Assembly (NCBI GenBank): GCA_905221605.1
Contig: CAJNDS010000147.1
Coordinates: 765,773-829,772, forward strand
Source: Symbiodinium natans
Lineage: Eukaryota; Sar; Dinophyceae; Suessiales; Symbiodiniaceae
DNA length: 64,000 bases
Direction: 5' to 3'
Shown: positions 39,738 to 48,973 of the stretch, piece by piece
Layout: every line of letters begins with the position of its first letter
Position numbering within the stretch: position 1 is the stretch's first letter
The notes under the pieces: model-generated
Databases searched by the model: none
The model's input: only the letters and a program-made list of their open reading frames with translations
Told to the model about the DNA's origin: nothing
Position numbers and translations under genes: made by a program

Positions 39738-40274
39738 GTGTCTGGGGGATATTGGCAGGATTGGCTATTCTGTCCCTATTGTTATCTTGATTACTCTGCC
39801 CGTGATGCCTTACCAGCCCGACTTGGTCTGTGGGGTTTCGCGTTTTTTTTTCCGAACGCCTTCAAGAATCATAAGGCTTGTGGAAACTGTCGGAATCACA
39901 GTATCCCTGAAAGGAGCAGTATCAGGCGTGATGCCTTACCAGCCCGACTTGGTCTGTGGGGTTTCGCGTTTTTTTTTTTCCGCACGCCTTCGAGAATCAT
40001 AAGGCTTGTGGAAACTGTCGGAATCACAGTATCCCTGAAAGGAGCAGTATCAGGCGTGATGCCTTACCAGCCCGACTTGGTCTGTGGTGTTTCGCTTTTT
40101 TTTCTCCGCACGCCTTCAAGAATCATAAGGCTTGTGGAAACTGTCGGAATCACAGTATCCCTGAAAGGAGCAGTATCAGGCGTGGCAGACAACCCCAAAA
40201 TCATCGTATCAAGAGCAGCAGCTCAACCATTGCTTAGGGAAACCTGGGGAACTAGATTTACAGAGCGGTTGTAG
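39738..40274 (+). pseudogene. Three tandem copies of a 126-128 bp unit, possibly exonic
   Basis: The unit runs from CGTGATGCCTTACCAG and begins at 39801, 39927 and 40055, ending near 40184. Periods are 126 and 128 bp. Copies are nearly identical except for the T-run length (8-10 T) and point changes. Between T-runs each unit encodes, in one frame, RIIRLVETVGITVSLKGAVS. The same frame continues past the last copy as ADNPKIIVSRAAAQPLLRET before a stop at 40272-40274. T-run length changes shift the frame between copies, so one uninterrupted protein would need those changes spliced out or would be broken. It may be a duplicated exon or a decayed gene. No family was recognised. Confidence 0.4.
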
Positions 40275-40369
40275 GGTTCACAATATCGGTCTACCTAGGG
40301 TTGCATTCAGCAAACGCGCCAATGAACTGTAACGGGTCATAGTGTACGGTTTAGGGATCAAAGTGCGGT

Positions 40370-40395
40370 TTAGGGTTTAGGGTTTAGGGTTTGTG
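40370..40395 (+). repeat. TTTAGGG patch
   Basis: Short TTTAGGG tract next to the following family H element. Confidence 0.75.
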
Positions 40396-40451
40396 GGGGG
40401 ATAATTACTTACAAATTCGAGGCCCGAACCCTAGCCCGATTTCTTGCACCA

Positions 40452-40574
40452 CCCCTGTGGGGACCAAATGAACCCTAAAAAATGGGGCCATAGACCCGAT
40501 AAGTCCTATTAAGGCATATGAATCTTAAACCCTAAGCCCGAAACCTTTAAAAGGGTTCATTTGATCCGCAAGGA
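40452..40574. mobile_element. Foldback element, family H
   Basis: CTGTGGGGACCAAATGAACCC pairs with GGGTTCATTTGATCCGCAAGG. CCCTAAGCCCGAAACC-type telomere-like sequence (40526-40545) is in the loop. Confidence 0.75.
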
Positions 40575-40635
40575 CATGCCTGATAATTCTCGACAGGAGC
40601 TGCGTCATCGAGACATCTTATAGAAGCCGCCAGCC

Positions 40636-40752
40636 CTCCCTAAACCCTAAACCCTAAACCCTAAACCCTAAACCCTAAACCCTAAACCCTAAACCCTAAA
40701 CCCTAAACCCTAAACCCTAAACCCCAAACCCCAAACCCTAAACCCTAAACCT
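40636..40752 (-). repeat. CCCTAAA array
   Basis: About sixteen units ending directly at the left end of the 40755 TIR element. Confidence 0.95.
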
Positions 40753-40769
40753 TTCTACTTGGAGGTTCA

Positions 40770-41139
40770 TGGTACTTGTCAGCCAGTTATAACTGTACTT
40801 ATTATTGTACTTGTAACCAGCACAGAGGAGATCCAGGGTCCCTCTGCAAAAGCTGGTCATCCAGACAATACCAGAGATTAGTGCATTGAGCCGGAATGCT
40901 CGACGGCCAGTGGCTGCAGCAGGTACAGTCGGGGGTGACTCCAGAATCACGCCGTTGACGTATCCGGCACTCTTCCACTCCAGAACAATGAGGGCACACT
41001 CAATTGCTCCAGGGAGGACTGCTCCGGCTCTCACAGGGCACCACGGCAATCTGAGTGAGGGTGGGCGTGACGGACATCGAGCCAGCAGACGCACAGATCC
41101 TGGCATATGCCATGGCAGCAAACAATCTTCTGCCGACAC
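40770..41139 (-). CDS. ORF inside TIR element, minus strand (alternative)
   Basis: Open frame on - with a natural-looking segment (GAIECALIVLEWKSAGYVN, then GVILESPPTVPAAATGRR). The full frame runs from 41139 to 40738 through the left terminal repeat. It overlaps the + strand candidate, and only one of the two is likely real. No domain was recognised. Confidence 0.3.
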
Positions 41140-41243
41140 CCGAGCTGGCTGCTATCTCTCTTCGAGACGGGGCTGTGAGAGAGATGAATGACGGGAGATC
41201 TACTACCGACCTGCTTATAAGTGGGTCAGAAGCACGGTCATAA
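41060..41243 (+). CDS. ORF inside TIR element, plus strand
   Basis: 61 codons on + following an AG (41058-41059) that could be a splice acceptor. The product begins VGVTDIEPADAQILAYAMAA and continues NNLLPTPELAAISLRDGAVR. It has low bias and looks like real coding sequence. The last codons run into the right terminal repeat. It may be a captured gene fragment or the end of an element-encoded protein. An upstream + exon (frame from 40886) is possible. Confidence 0.35.
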
Positions 41244-41275
41244 TTGGTTAAGAACTACCATGAACCTCCAAGTAG

Positions 41276-41600
41276 CTTCATTCCTGTGGCACAAGTCGGC
41301 TGCGATTTGGGGTTTGGCTAAGCTTGCTGAAGTTGTGTTCGTCTGTTCTAGGTTTCAGACCTTAGCGAATTCATTCGTTACCTTATGGCTGTCGGGTACA
41401 GGTTTGGGTTCAGGGGAACTCACTTCCAGGCAAATGCCAGAAGCTGTGGTTCAAAAAGGGGGCCAGACCTATTGTTTGTGTGGCTTACGCTTGTGGGTTC
41501 GGCGTTCTCCAGCCGACTTTGACCTGCTACCAATCTCCCACTGCTCAACATCGTCAGGCTGTTGAACATGTATGCTTGCATATACTTTGCATATAGCCCG
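41276..41600 (+). other. Unique sequence right of the TIR element
   Basis: A + frame remains open to 41565 (including SFLWHKSAAIWGLAKLAEVV and HCSTSSGC at the end). No domain was recognised. It could be flanking exon sequence disrupted by the element. Confidence 0.25.
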
Positions 41601-41617
41601 TATAGACCTTGAAGAAA

Positions 41618-41828
41618 GCCCTAAACCCTAAACCCTCACCCCTACACCCTACACCCCACACCCTAAACCCTAAACCCTCAACCCTACACCCTACACCCTA
41701 AACCCGAAACCCGAAACGCTAAACCCTTAAACCCTAAACCCGAAACGCTAAACCCTAAACCCTAAACCTAAACCATAAACCCTAAACCCTAAACCCTAAA
41801 CCCTAAACCCTAAACCCTAAACCCTAAA
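41618..41828 (-). repeat. CCCTAAA array
   Basis: CCCTAAA with CCCTACA and CCCGAAA variants, clean at 41770-41828. Confidence 0.9.
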
Positions 41829-41899
41829 TTTCAGGCCTAGCGGCACGGGCCGGCCCCCGCCCCCCAAAGCACGAAACCTTGAACCTTGGCACTGTCTTC

Positions 41900-42015
41900 T
41901 CTTTCCCGTGTCTTTGTCCTCTCCTTCTCTCTGTCTCTCTTTCTCCTGCCTTCGCCCCCCCTCCCTCCCCCCCCCCCCCCCGGCGCGCGCGCGCGCGCGC
42001 GCGCGCGCGCGCACC
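41900..42015. repeat. CT-rich, poly-C and (GC)n tract
   Basis: CTCT-rich sequence (41895-41955), a C-run (41966-41981) and an alternating GC run of about 28 bp (41983-42011) that could adopt Z-DNA. Confidence 0.9.
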
Positions 42016-43180
42016 CGCATCAGGAGCATCAGTGGGGTTGGTTTGGGGGCCTTAAAAGCATTCTATGCATGCGTTTTGCCTTCGAAAAACCTTCAGAAAA
42101 CGCTGTAAACACGTGTTTTTGGGCTTGGGAAGCCTTTTGGGACCCAGGAAAGGGAGCATCATGAGCATCAGCGGCCTCCCCCAGGCCATCCAAAACCCCC
42201 TTAAACACGCCGATTGTATGTGCTTGAACGCTTGCGTGCCCACGAAACCCCCAAAAGCAAGACCCCGAATGCCCTTAAGGGCATTCGGGGTCCTGCTGTT
42301 CGGGTGTTTTGTAGGCACGAAGCCGTTCGAGCGCGTAAAATGAGCGATTTTAGGGGCGTTTTTACGTGGACCCACAAAACACTCGGTATTTACGAGGTTT
42401 TCTGCTGTTGGAACACCCCCCCAAACCGAGCATCATGAGCATCAGCTGGGTCTCTGGGCCGTGGGCCCGGACCCCCCCACGAAGCCCAAGAGAAGCGATG
42501 GCTCGATGATGCGCCCGGACCCCGCGCATCAGCAGCATCAGCAGACCCCCCCCCGGACGTGGGTTTCGATGATGCGCACTTTGGGGGCGGGTCAAGGGCA
42601 ACAGGGGTGGGGGTCGGAGGCACGCGTGAAAAACCTCATAAAAACACGGTATTTACGGTGATTTCAGCGTTTTTCAGCGTTTTTTATTGCCTTGGGCCCG
42701 CGGGCCAGGGCTGCTGATGCTCATGATGCTCGCCTGGTTTTGGGCTTCCGGTACCCCCCCCAAACCTTGAAAAACGTGGTTTCGGCCTGGCGCGCGCCCC
42801 ATGTGAAAAGCTAGGGCCGATGATGCGCGCCCGTGAGGGTTTAATGGGGTGCTGCGGGTGTTTTGTGGCCTCGGTTTTTCGTAAAAACCCATGGTTTTTA
42901 CGAGGTTTTCGTGCTTTTCGCACCACCGCGTGTTGCGTCCCCTTGCATGCCGTTTTGGAGGCCTCCCGAAGGGCCCCGCGCGAATTTGAAGCAATTTTGG
43001 GCGGGGTCGGCGGCTCGGGCGCTCGCCCCTTCAAGCTAGCGCTTTAGTGCGACGCGGGCTCCGCCCTGGACCACGGGCGGGGGCCGGATTTAAGAGCCTC
43101 CGGCTCAAGCCGCCGACCCCGCTGGAGCATAGTTGAGCCGCTCGCATGGTTCCCAGCCTGCTCGGCAAGTAAAGGGGCGG
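42012..43180. other. GC-rich island with dispersed GAGCATCATGAGCATCAGC motif
   Basis: This 1.2 kb lacks telomere-like repeats and contains GAGCATCATGAGCATCAGC or close variants at 42014, 42153, 42428, 42524 and, inverted, 42709. It also holds GATGATGCGC motifs (42505, 42570, 42819) and repeated GGTATTTACG/TTTTTACGAGG pieces (42384, 42650, 42895). Open frames on both strands are Pro/Arg/Ala-rich without a domain. It looks like a separate repeat family or an inserted segment. Confidence 0.55.
42261..42292. repeat. Perfect 32 bp palindrome
   Basis: GACCCCGAATGCCCTT followed by its exact complement. Imperfect inverted similarity continues outward for about 30 bp on each side (TTTTGGGGGTTTCGTGGGCACG versus TTCGGGTGTTTTGTAGGCACG). 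Confidence 0.9.
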
Positions 43181-43188
43181 GGTGGGGC

Positions 43189-43575
43189 ACGGGGGGGGGG
43201 GGGGGTGGGGGGGGTGGGGGGTGGGGTGGTGGGGGGGGGTGGGGGGGGTGGGGAGGGGGTGGGGGGGGGTGGGGGGGGGGGGTGGGGGGGGGGAGTGGGG
43301 GGTGGGGGGTGGGGGGGGGGTGGGCAAGCCAAAAAGCAGGGGGGGAGGGGGGTGGGGGTTAGGGGGTAGGGGGGGGGTTGCGGGGCGGTGGGGAGGGGGG
43401 ATGGGGGGGTGGGGTATGGGGGGGGGGGGGGAGGGGGTCGGGGGGGGTGGGGGTGGGGGAGGGGGGGTGGGGGGGGGTGGGGGGGGGGGGGGTGGGGGGT
43501 GGGGGGGGGGGTGGGGGTGGTTGGGGGGGGGGGCTGGGGGGGGTGGGGGGTGGGGGGGGGGGTGGGGGTGGTGCC
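43189..43575 (+). repeat. G-rich block with TGGGGGG repeats
   Basis: About 385 bp of almost only G and T, with G-runs of 3-12 separated by single T or A. It holds very many potential G-quadruplexes on +. Poly-Gly/Trp and poly-Pro frames across it are artefacts. Confidence 0.95.
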
Positions 43576-43649
43576 GACACGCTGATTTTGCTGAGGGCGC
43601 CCTAACCCCCTGTGTGAACCGCCACGAAAAAATTGCCGCCAGGGTCGGC

Positions 43650-43917
43650 GGACCCTAAACCCTAAACCCTAAACCCTAAACCCTAAACCCTAAACCCTAA
43701 ACCCTAAACCCTAAACCCTAAACCCTAAACCCTAAACCCTAAACCCTAAACCCTAAACCCTAAACCAAACCCTAAACCCTAAACCCTAAACCCTAAACCC
43801 TAAACCCTAAACCCTAAACCCTAAACCCTAAACCCTAAACCCTAAACCCTAAACCCTAAACCCTAAACCCTAAACCCTAAACCCTAAACCCTAAACCCAA
43901 ACCCTAGACACTCCCAC
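43650..43917 (-). repeat. Long CCCTAAA array
   Basis: About 37 nearly perfect units, the longest clean telomere-type array in the window. 43918-44230 after it is unassigned. Confidence 0.97.
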
Positions 43918-44242
43918 CTCAGGAGTGGTCCTTCGGCGGCAAGACCTCCCCATGGACTTCCTCGACGAGTTCCAACTACAGGTGGCGAGACTCCGGGCAA
44001 AGGTCCCATAGCTGGGACACTCCTCCCACCCTATACCAGCGCCATCCAGCACAATTCTAGCCGTAGTCCTCCTATATACTTTTCATGATCAAGCCCCTCT
44101 GAACAAGTGTTTTGATGGATGAATGACGGTTATAGGGCGGGGGGAGTACAACAGCCATTGCCAACCATGTGTTCCCTGATGGTTATCCCCATGATATTCA
44201 AGGCCCTGTCTCAAGGTTTGCTCGAATTCAGGGCATTTTGGT

Positions 44243-44305
44243 GAGGGTTCAGGGTTCAGGGTTCAGGGTTTCAGGGTTTAGGGTTTAGGGTTTAGGGTTT
44301 AAGGT
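44243..44305 (+). repeat. TTTAGGG/TTCAGGG array
   Basis: Nine units. Confidence 0.85.
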
Positions 44306-44397
44306 CCTTCATGCCCTACGAGGCCGAGCCTAAAAAAAGACCAAACGAGGCCTCTCAGGCTGGGGCTCGATATGGATAAAGGGCGATGAGGCCCCTT

Positions 44398-44560
44398 TAC
44401 TTGGTAGCCCCGTGGTACCTAGGGTTTAGGGTTTAGGGTTTAGGGTTTAGGGTTTCGGGGCACCCTTTACCCTTTCTTTTGGTTCAAGGTTCCCTTATAA
44501 AGTAACCAACCCCGAAAAAGGATGCCCTTATTCTCAGATGGTTCCTACGGCACCTTACTG
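44398..44560. mobile_element. Family M element with TTTAGGG tract inside
   Basis: The left end CTTGGTAGCCCCGTGGTACC is followed by TTTAGGG units (44419-44456), then the M core CCTTTCTTTTGGTTCAAGG and TTCCCTTATAAAGTAACC. Confidence 0.6.
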
Positions 44561-44634
44561 GGGTCCGTATTGTAAAGTCCTACTATTTTGGGGGGGTTCC
44601 TTTGGGGGGTCCCCTATTTTCGAAAACCTCCCAG
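44549..44634. mobile_element. Family J element, diverged copy
   Basis: CACCTTACTGGGGTCCGTATTG and AGTCCTACTATTTTGGGGGGG ... TTTTCGAAAACCTCCC. Confidence 0.5.
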
Positions 44635-44809
44635 AGGGCCTAATCCCGAAACCCTAAACCCTAAACTCTAATCCCTGCTGCTGCTTGCAGAAATCCTATA
44701 CCAAGTTCAAGTCTTATAAAACTTGATGGGTCGCGGAGTCCAGAACGAGCCCGAAATCGCACCTTTCGGGTGTTGAGGGTAGGGGTGAAGACGAAAAGCT
44801 CCTTGGAGC

Positions 44810-44895
44810 AGGGTTTAGGGTTCAGGGTTTGGGGTTTTGGGTTTAAGGGGTTAGGTTTAGGGTTCAGGGTTCAGGTTTACAGTTCAGGGCTTAGG
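44810..44895 (+). repeat. Degenerate TTTAGGG array
   Basis: TTTAGGG, TTCAGGG and TTTGGGG mixed. Confidence 0.75.
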
Positions 44896-44989
44896 GGCCT
44901 GAATATTCGGGTCAAGTGTTTATATAATCCTCGGCCTGTGTGCTTCTCACAGCTGATGCCGGCCCGAAGGGTCTGTGTGCTGTTTCAGC

Positions 44990-45048
44990 TAAACCCTAAA
45001 CCCTAAACCCTAAACCCTAAACCCTAAACCCTAAACCCTAAACCCTTG
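44990..45048 (-). repeat. CCCTAAA array
   Basis: Eight clean units. A second clean array lies at 45206-45252 and a mixed array with CCCCAAA at 45408-45480. The intervening stretches show no gene. Confidence 0.92.
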
Positions 45049-45597
45049 TGAAATTCCACCTGGTCTAATCCCGTATAGTGTACAGCCGAGGTCACATCTC
45101 CTGTAAATATCTCCTTTGCTCTAGAACCCCAATAAGGGCCTAGTACTTCTTTTTCATACCCGCCGCAGCCTTGAGCTCTAGCCTTACCTGCCGACAAACT
45201 GCTACGCTAAACCCTAAACCCTAAACCCTAAACCCTAAACCCTAAACCCTAAACCTGAACCCTCATTCAGGGCTGAGCATTGAGAATTTAGGGTGCAGGC
45301 TGGAGGGTCCAGGGACGAGTCTGGAGGTAATGGGGTTGATACCTGTAGATGAGGAGGACTTACGGCCTGCACCTTGCGGACTACGTGATCCCTGAGAGGG
45401 AACCTTAAACCCTAAACCCCAAACCCCCTAAACCCTAAGCCCCAAACCCTAAACTCCTAAACCCCAAACCCTAAACCCTGAAAGGGTTCATGGCCCACAT
45501 AGACCATCATCTCTGTGAAGTAGGGGAGTTCTCATAGAAAAAAACAAAGAAGACCCCGATTTCAGGGTTCAGGTGGTCCTTTAGGTTTTAGGTTTGG

Positions 45598-45635
45598 CGT
45601 TTAGGGTTTAGGGTTTAGGGTTTAGGGTTTGGGGC
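45598..45635 (+). repeat. TTTAGGG array
   Basis: Five units. Confidence 0.85.
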
Positions 45636-45740
45636 TTAAAGCCCCTAACTTTTCAGAAGCTTGGCGCCTTGCCACACGGCGAGATGTTGACTTGAGCTTC
45701 GCCCTTCAACCCTCTCTGCAAGCCCAAAAGAGCACGTCAC

Positions 45741-45952
45741 CCCTCAAGGGACTAAAGAAGGGACCCTTACAAGGGACCTTGGGGGTTGCTCAGGGGTTAT
45801 TTGGGGGGGTACTTAGGTATATAGGGATTATATAAGGTATATATATATATATACATATATAATTAACAGTTATAAGGGTTATATAAGGTGTATATATATG
45901 TATATACATATATATAAGAGTTATAAAGGGAAATAAGATTAAGGGCCTAAAT
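45741..45952. mobile_element. Family G element, copy 3
   Basis: CTCAAGGGACTAAAGAAGGGACCC on the left, GGTATATAGGGATTATATAAGG in the middle, and AAATAAGATTAAGGGCC on the right, around a TATA-rich centre. Confidence 0.7.
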
Positions 45953-46084
45953 GCCTTGAGCCCAAAAAAGCCTGCCACACTGGAGATGCGCTGCACACGC
46001 AGGACGGCGCAACTCCATGAAGCGAAGCCTTCGGGTTGTTGTATCGAAGTCTAAATGGCTAGAGGCCCACCCTAAACCCCAAAG

Positions 46085-46310
46085 GGTTTAGGGTTTAGGG
46101 TTTAGGGTTTAGGGTTTAGGGTTTAGGGTTTAGGGTTTAGGGTTTAGGGTTTAGGGACCCTAAACCCTCATCCGGTGTTGGGCAAGTTGAGCCCCAGAAG
46201 AGCGTCGGCATTGGCATCCAGGTCTCACTGCCTGAGGTCCGGGTTTAGGGTTTGGGGTTTAGGGTTTGGGGTTTAGGGTTTAGGGTTTGGGGTTTAGGGT
46301 TTGGGGTTTA
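46085..46310 (+). repeat. TTTAGGG arrays
   Basis: A clean array at 46085-46155 is followed by a short inverted CCCTAAA (46158-46170). A TTTAGGG/TTTGGGG alternating array lies at 46241-46312. Confidence 0.9.
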
Positions 46311-46415
46311 GGGCTGAAGGGTTTTGGAGCCTGTGTTGAAGAGTTTAAGGGCTCTTATCAGTGAAATGAGACTTCCGGGCTTCGGGTTTAGGATGGGTTC
46401 AGAAGTGGTACCTTC

Positions 46416-46709
46416 TCAGCAGAGATTTTGGAAGGAACCCTTCTGTTGAAGCAATTGTATCGTATGCTGGCCGAGAGCATCAAGAATTGGAAGCAGCAAT
46501 TTGTTGCGCATACACCCTGCGTTCATCATCTTGGCGGCTGAATTTGGGTTTTGGGTACAGAGTTTTGGACCATGAGCACGCCAAGTGTTGTTCACCCTCG
46601 TTCGCCCCGGCGGAGGCAGTGCAGCTTCCAATCTGAAAAAAAAAAACCAGCCGTGGCTGCAACAATTTTGCAGCCGATGCCGTTCCAGTGCCGGTAGTCT
46701 TCCAACCAT
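46416..46709 (-). CDS. Possible exon, unrecognised
   Basis: A 97-codon frame on - in non-repetitive sequence. The C-terminal half (RNKLLLPILDALGQHTIQLL) reads like an amphipathic helix. A run of 10 A (46637-46646) encodes FFFF near the N-terminus. No domain or splice structure was resolved. Confidence 0.25.
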   Translation of the reverse strand: MVGRLPALERHRLQNCCSHGWFFFFRLEAALPPPGRTRVNNTWRAHGPKLCTQNPNSAAKMMNAGCMRNKLLLPILDALGQHTIQLLQQKGSFQNLC

Positions 46710-46904
46710 TGCGCTCCCAGCAATTGAGCTCAGGGTTTCTCTGTCCGACGTGTGAATCTTCGATGTGTAAGCCCTAAACCCTAAACCCTATGGTCATGAT
46801 ATGATGGGTTCTTTCTGGCCCCGGCATTGGTAAAGACTGGAGGTGACAGAGGATGTTGAGTCGGAGGGGCTTATGGTAGGCTGCTGCACATGTTGGGGGG
46901 GCTC

Positions 46905-47093
46905 ACGGAACTCATTAACAGATTATAACCGTTTTTTTAACTGTACGTACTTATAACCATATTAGGGCACTTAAGGGGCTTATAAGTGGGTTATAAGTAC
47001 CGTCATAATTGGTTCATAAGTACCCCTAAACCCTAAACCCTAAACCCAGTTGTGATTGGTTAATAAGTTACCATGAACCTTCAAGTGAGGGGC
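46905..47093. mobile_element. Diverged relative of the 40755 TIR element with CCCTAAA tract in its end
   Basis: The right end TTACCATGAACCTTCAAGTGAG and TGATTGGTTAATAAGTTAC match the 41275 end. A CCCTAAA tract (47022-47047) splits TAATTGGTTCATAAGTACC from it. Left-end similarity is weak. Confidence 0.5.
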
Positions 47094-47227
47094 GCAAGGA
47101 ACTCTTTATAGCATTTTGTGTGCACAGCTCATGCTTCCAGCGGCTTTGGGATCGATGTCCCTCCTGCAGACCTGGTCTTTTTTCATGAAGCCCTGTACAT
47201 GCTCTCTGAACGCAGACCCTATGCACC

Positions 47228-47300
47228 CTAAACCCCCAAACCCCAAACCCCAAACCCCAAACCCTAAACCCTAAACCCTAAACCCTAAACCCTAAACCTT
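47228..47300 (-). repeat. CCCCAAA to CCCTAAA array
   Basis: CCCCAAA units (47230-47262) grade into CCCTAAA. Confidence 0.9.
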
Positions 47301-47354
47301 TACGGCCCAGATGGCAGGGAAAGAGTGCCCTGACCCATGTCCGCGGAAGCCAGT

Positions 47355-47469
47355 CCTTGGTAGCCCAGTGGTACTCATTGTGCCCTTTTTGGGTTTAGGG
47401 TTTAGGGTTTAGGGTTTAGGGTCCTAAAACGGGTACCCTTCTTACAATATGGTTTCTGGGCTACCAAGG
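47355..47469. mobile_element. Family M element with TTTAGGG tract in its loop
   Basis: CCTTGGTAGCCCAG on the left and CTGGGCTACCAAGG on the right are exact complements. Four to five TTTAGGG units (47391-47422) occupy the centre. Confidence 0.75.
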
Positions 47470-47594
47470 TTAGCACAGTGTGACGTAGCTAGTTGTCCAG
47501 GTCCACTGGCAGGACCTGAGTATCGCCGCAGGGGTCTTCATCTTCTCAAGCCTATCACGAACTAGCATCCAGAGTTCGGCCCTTCTCTCTTCTT

Positions 47595-47662
47595 CCCTCA
47601 ACCCTAAACCGCAAACCCTAAACCCTCAACCCTAAACCTCAAACCCTAAACCCTAAACCCCA
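47595..47662 (-). repeat. CCCTAAA array
   Basis: Degenerate, with CCCTCAA variants. Confidence 0.8.
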
Positions 47663-47770
47663 GTTTCCTTGAAGAGTTCGGACTCCGTGGCACGCCGGCG
47701 AGCAAGGACCAATGTAATTGTCCACATCTGAATCCCGAGGGGGGGGGCCCTCTGCAAACTCCTATGTAGT

Positions 47771-47822
47771 CGGTTTAGGGTTTAGGGTTTAGGGTTTAGG
47801 GTTTAGGGTTTAGGGTTTAGGG
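47771..47822 (+). repeat. TTTAGGG array
   Basis: Seven clean units joined to a short family B end (AACTCCTATGTAGT at 47758-47771). Confidence 0.9.
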
Positions 47823-47904
47823 GTAGTCTTTGAATACCATGGGCCATTATACCCTCTAAGTCTCTAAACTGTTTAAAGAGGTTTTCAGAGGGTTGATTAT
47901 GGGG

Positions 47905-48010
47905 ATTACATGGGGGTTTCCGAAAATACGGGTACTTTGGGGCATATTAGGGGTAGGGCCCCCTCCCCCTCCCCCTACCCCCTGAAATCATAAGACCCCC
48001 CTCCCCGTAT
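47905..48010. mobile_element. Family J-like end followed by C-rich tract
   Basis: TGGGGGTTTCCGAAAATACGGG TACTTTGGGG, then CCCCCTCCCCCTCCCCCTACC at 47958-47982. Confidence 0.4.
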
Positions 48011-48311
48011 ACTCTAATATAACTATACCGGGGGTTGTTATCAGGGGGGAGGCGAGGAGTCTTCTAATACTAATACCCATACGGAAGCGACAAATTTTTT
48101 TTCGAAGCGTGGGTTGTGGAAAAATCCGTGCGGGAGGGCACCTGTTCTGGAAGATTCAACCCAATCGCAGGGTTAAACCCTAAACCCTATAAACCCTAGA
48201 AACCCTAACAGGTGAGGCTGGTTTCTGAGGTCACCCTTGCAATCTGCCAGCCGAGCCAGGAACAAACCAAAGCTAGAGTCAACCTACGGCCTTACGATGG
48301 TCTTGACTTGG

Positions 48312-48377
48312 TTTTAGGGTTTAGGGTTTTAGGGTTTAGGGTCTAGGGTCTAGGGTTTAGGGTTTAGGGTTTAGGGT
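48312..48377 (+). repeat. TTTAGGG array
   Basis: TTTAGGG with TTTTAGGG and TCTAGGG variants. Confidence 0.85.
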
Positions 48378-48519
48378 TGCACCTTTGGCAAAACTCAAGC
48401 TAGAAAAGGCATGTACTCCGGCAAAGATGGCAGGTCGTATAGTTGTGCGGAGAGGATTCTTTCGGTAGCATGCCGAACACGTAAGCCATCTAAACCCAAA
48501 ACTCGACACCCTAGACTGG

Positions 48520-48625
48520 GGAATCCCTATTAAGAACTGTTAGTAGAAGGGGGAACATCCCAACCTTGAATCTTGTATCCTAAACCCTAAACCCCTTAGA
48601 AACGTATAGGGGGGAACATCCCAAC
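48520..48625. mobile_element. Family A right arms, broken
   Basis: ATCCCTATTAAGAACTGTTAG ... GGGGGAACATCCCAACC (48522-48564), then a second short GGGGGGAACATCCCAACCC (48608-48626). No left arm was seen. Confidence 0.55.
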
Positions 48626-48704
48626 CCTAAACCCTAAAGCCCACTCGAAAAATGTGCGCGCAAGGCCCTTAACGCCAAGCCTCCAGTTCAAGGGTTTGGT
48701 GATT

Positions 48705-48900
48705 GAGGGTTTAGGGTTTGGGGTGATTGCGGGCTTAGAAGGTGCACGGGTGTATTTAGGGCTTGGGGTTTAGGGTTGAAGGTTTCGGGTTTAAGGGTTT
48801 ACGGTTTGGCGTTTAGGGTTCGGGTTTCAGGTGGCCCCTAAACCCTAAACCCTAAACCCTACACCCTATATAGGGTTCAGGGTTTAGGGTTTAGGGTTGG
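48705..48900 (+). repeat. Degenerate TTTAGGG, CCCTAAA and TTTAGGG patches
   Basis: Orientation switches twice: + at 48707-48835, - at 48837-48868, + at 48872-48898. Confidence 0.75.
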
Positions 48901-48973
48901 CTGAGACCGAGTTCAAAAGAGTTCAGGGGTGTGAGGTTGAGGGTTGTTCCATGGTTTGTGGCTTTGTGGTACG

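Larger units (their letters stand above)
40755..41275. mobile_element. 521 bp terminal-inverted-repeat element carrying ORF sequence
   Basis: The left end CTACTTGGAGGTTCATGGTA is matched exactly by the reverse complement of the right end (to 41275). Similarity continues inward for about 25 more bases (CCAGTTATAACTGT versus CCAATTATGACCGT). The interior is not AT-rich foldback DNA but about 400 bp of coding-like sequence. A related right end occurs at 47050-47093. No clear target-site duplication is visible. Confidence 0.75.

Noticed and set aside
43031-43658. Poly-Gly/Trp (+) and poly-Pro (-) frames
   Set aside because: They arise from the G-rich block and have no real sequence information.
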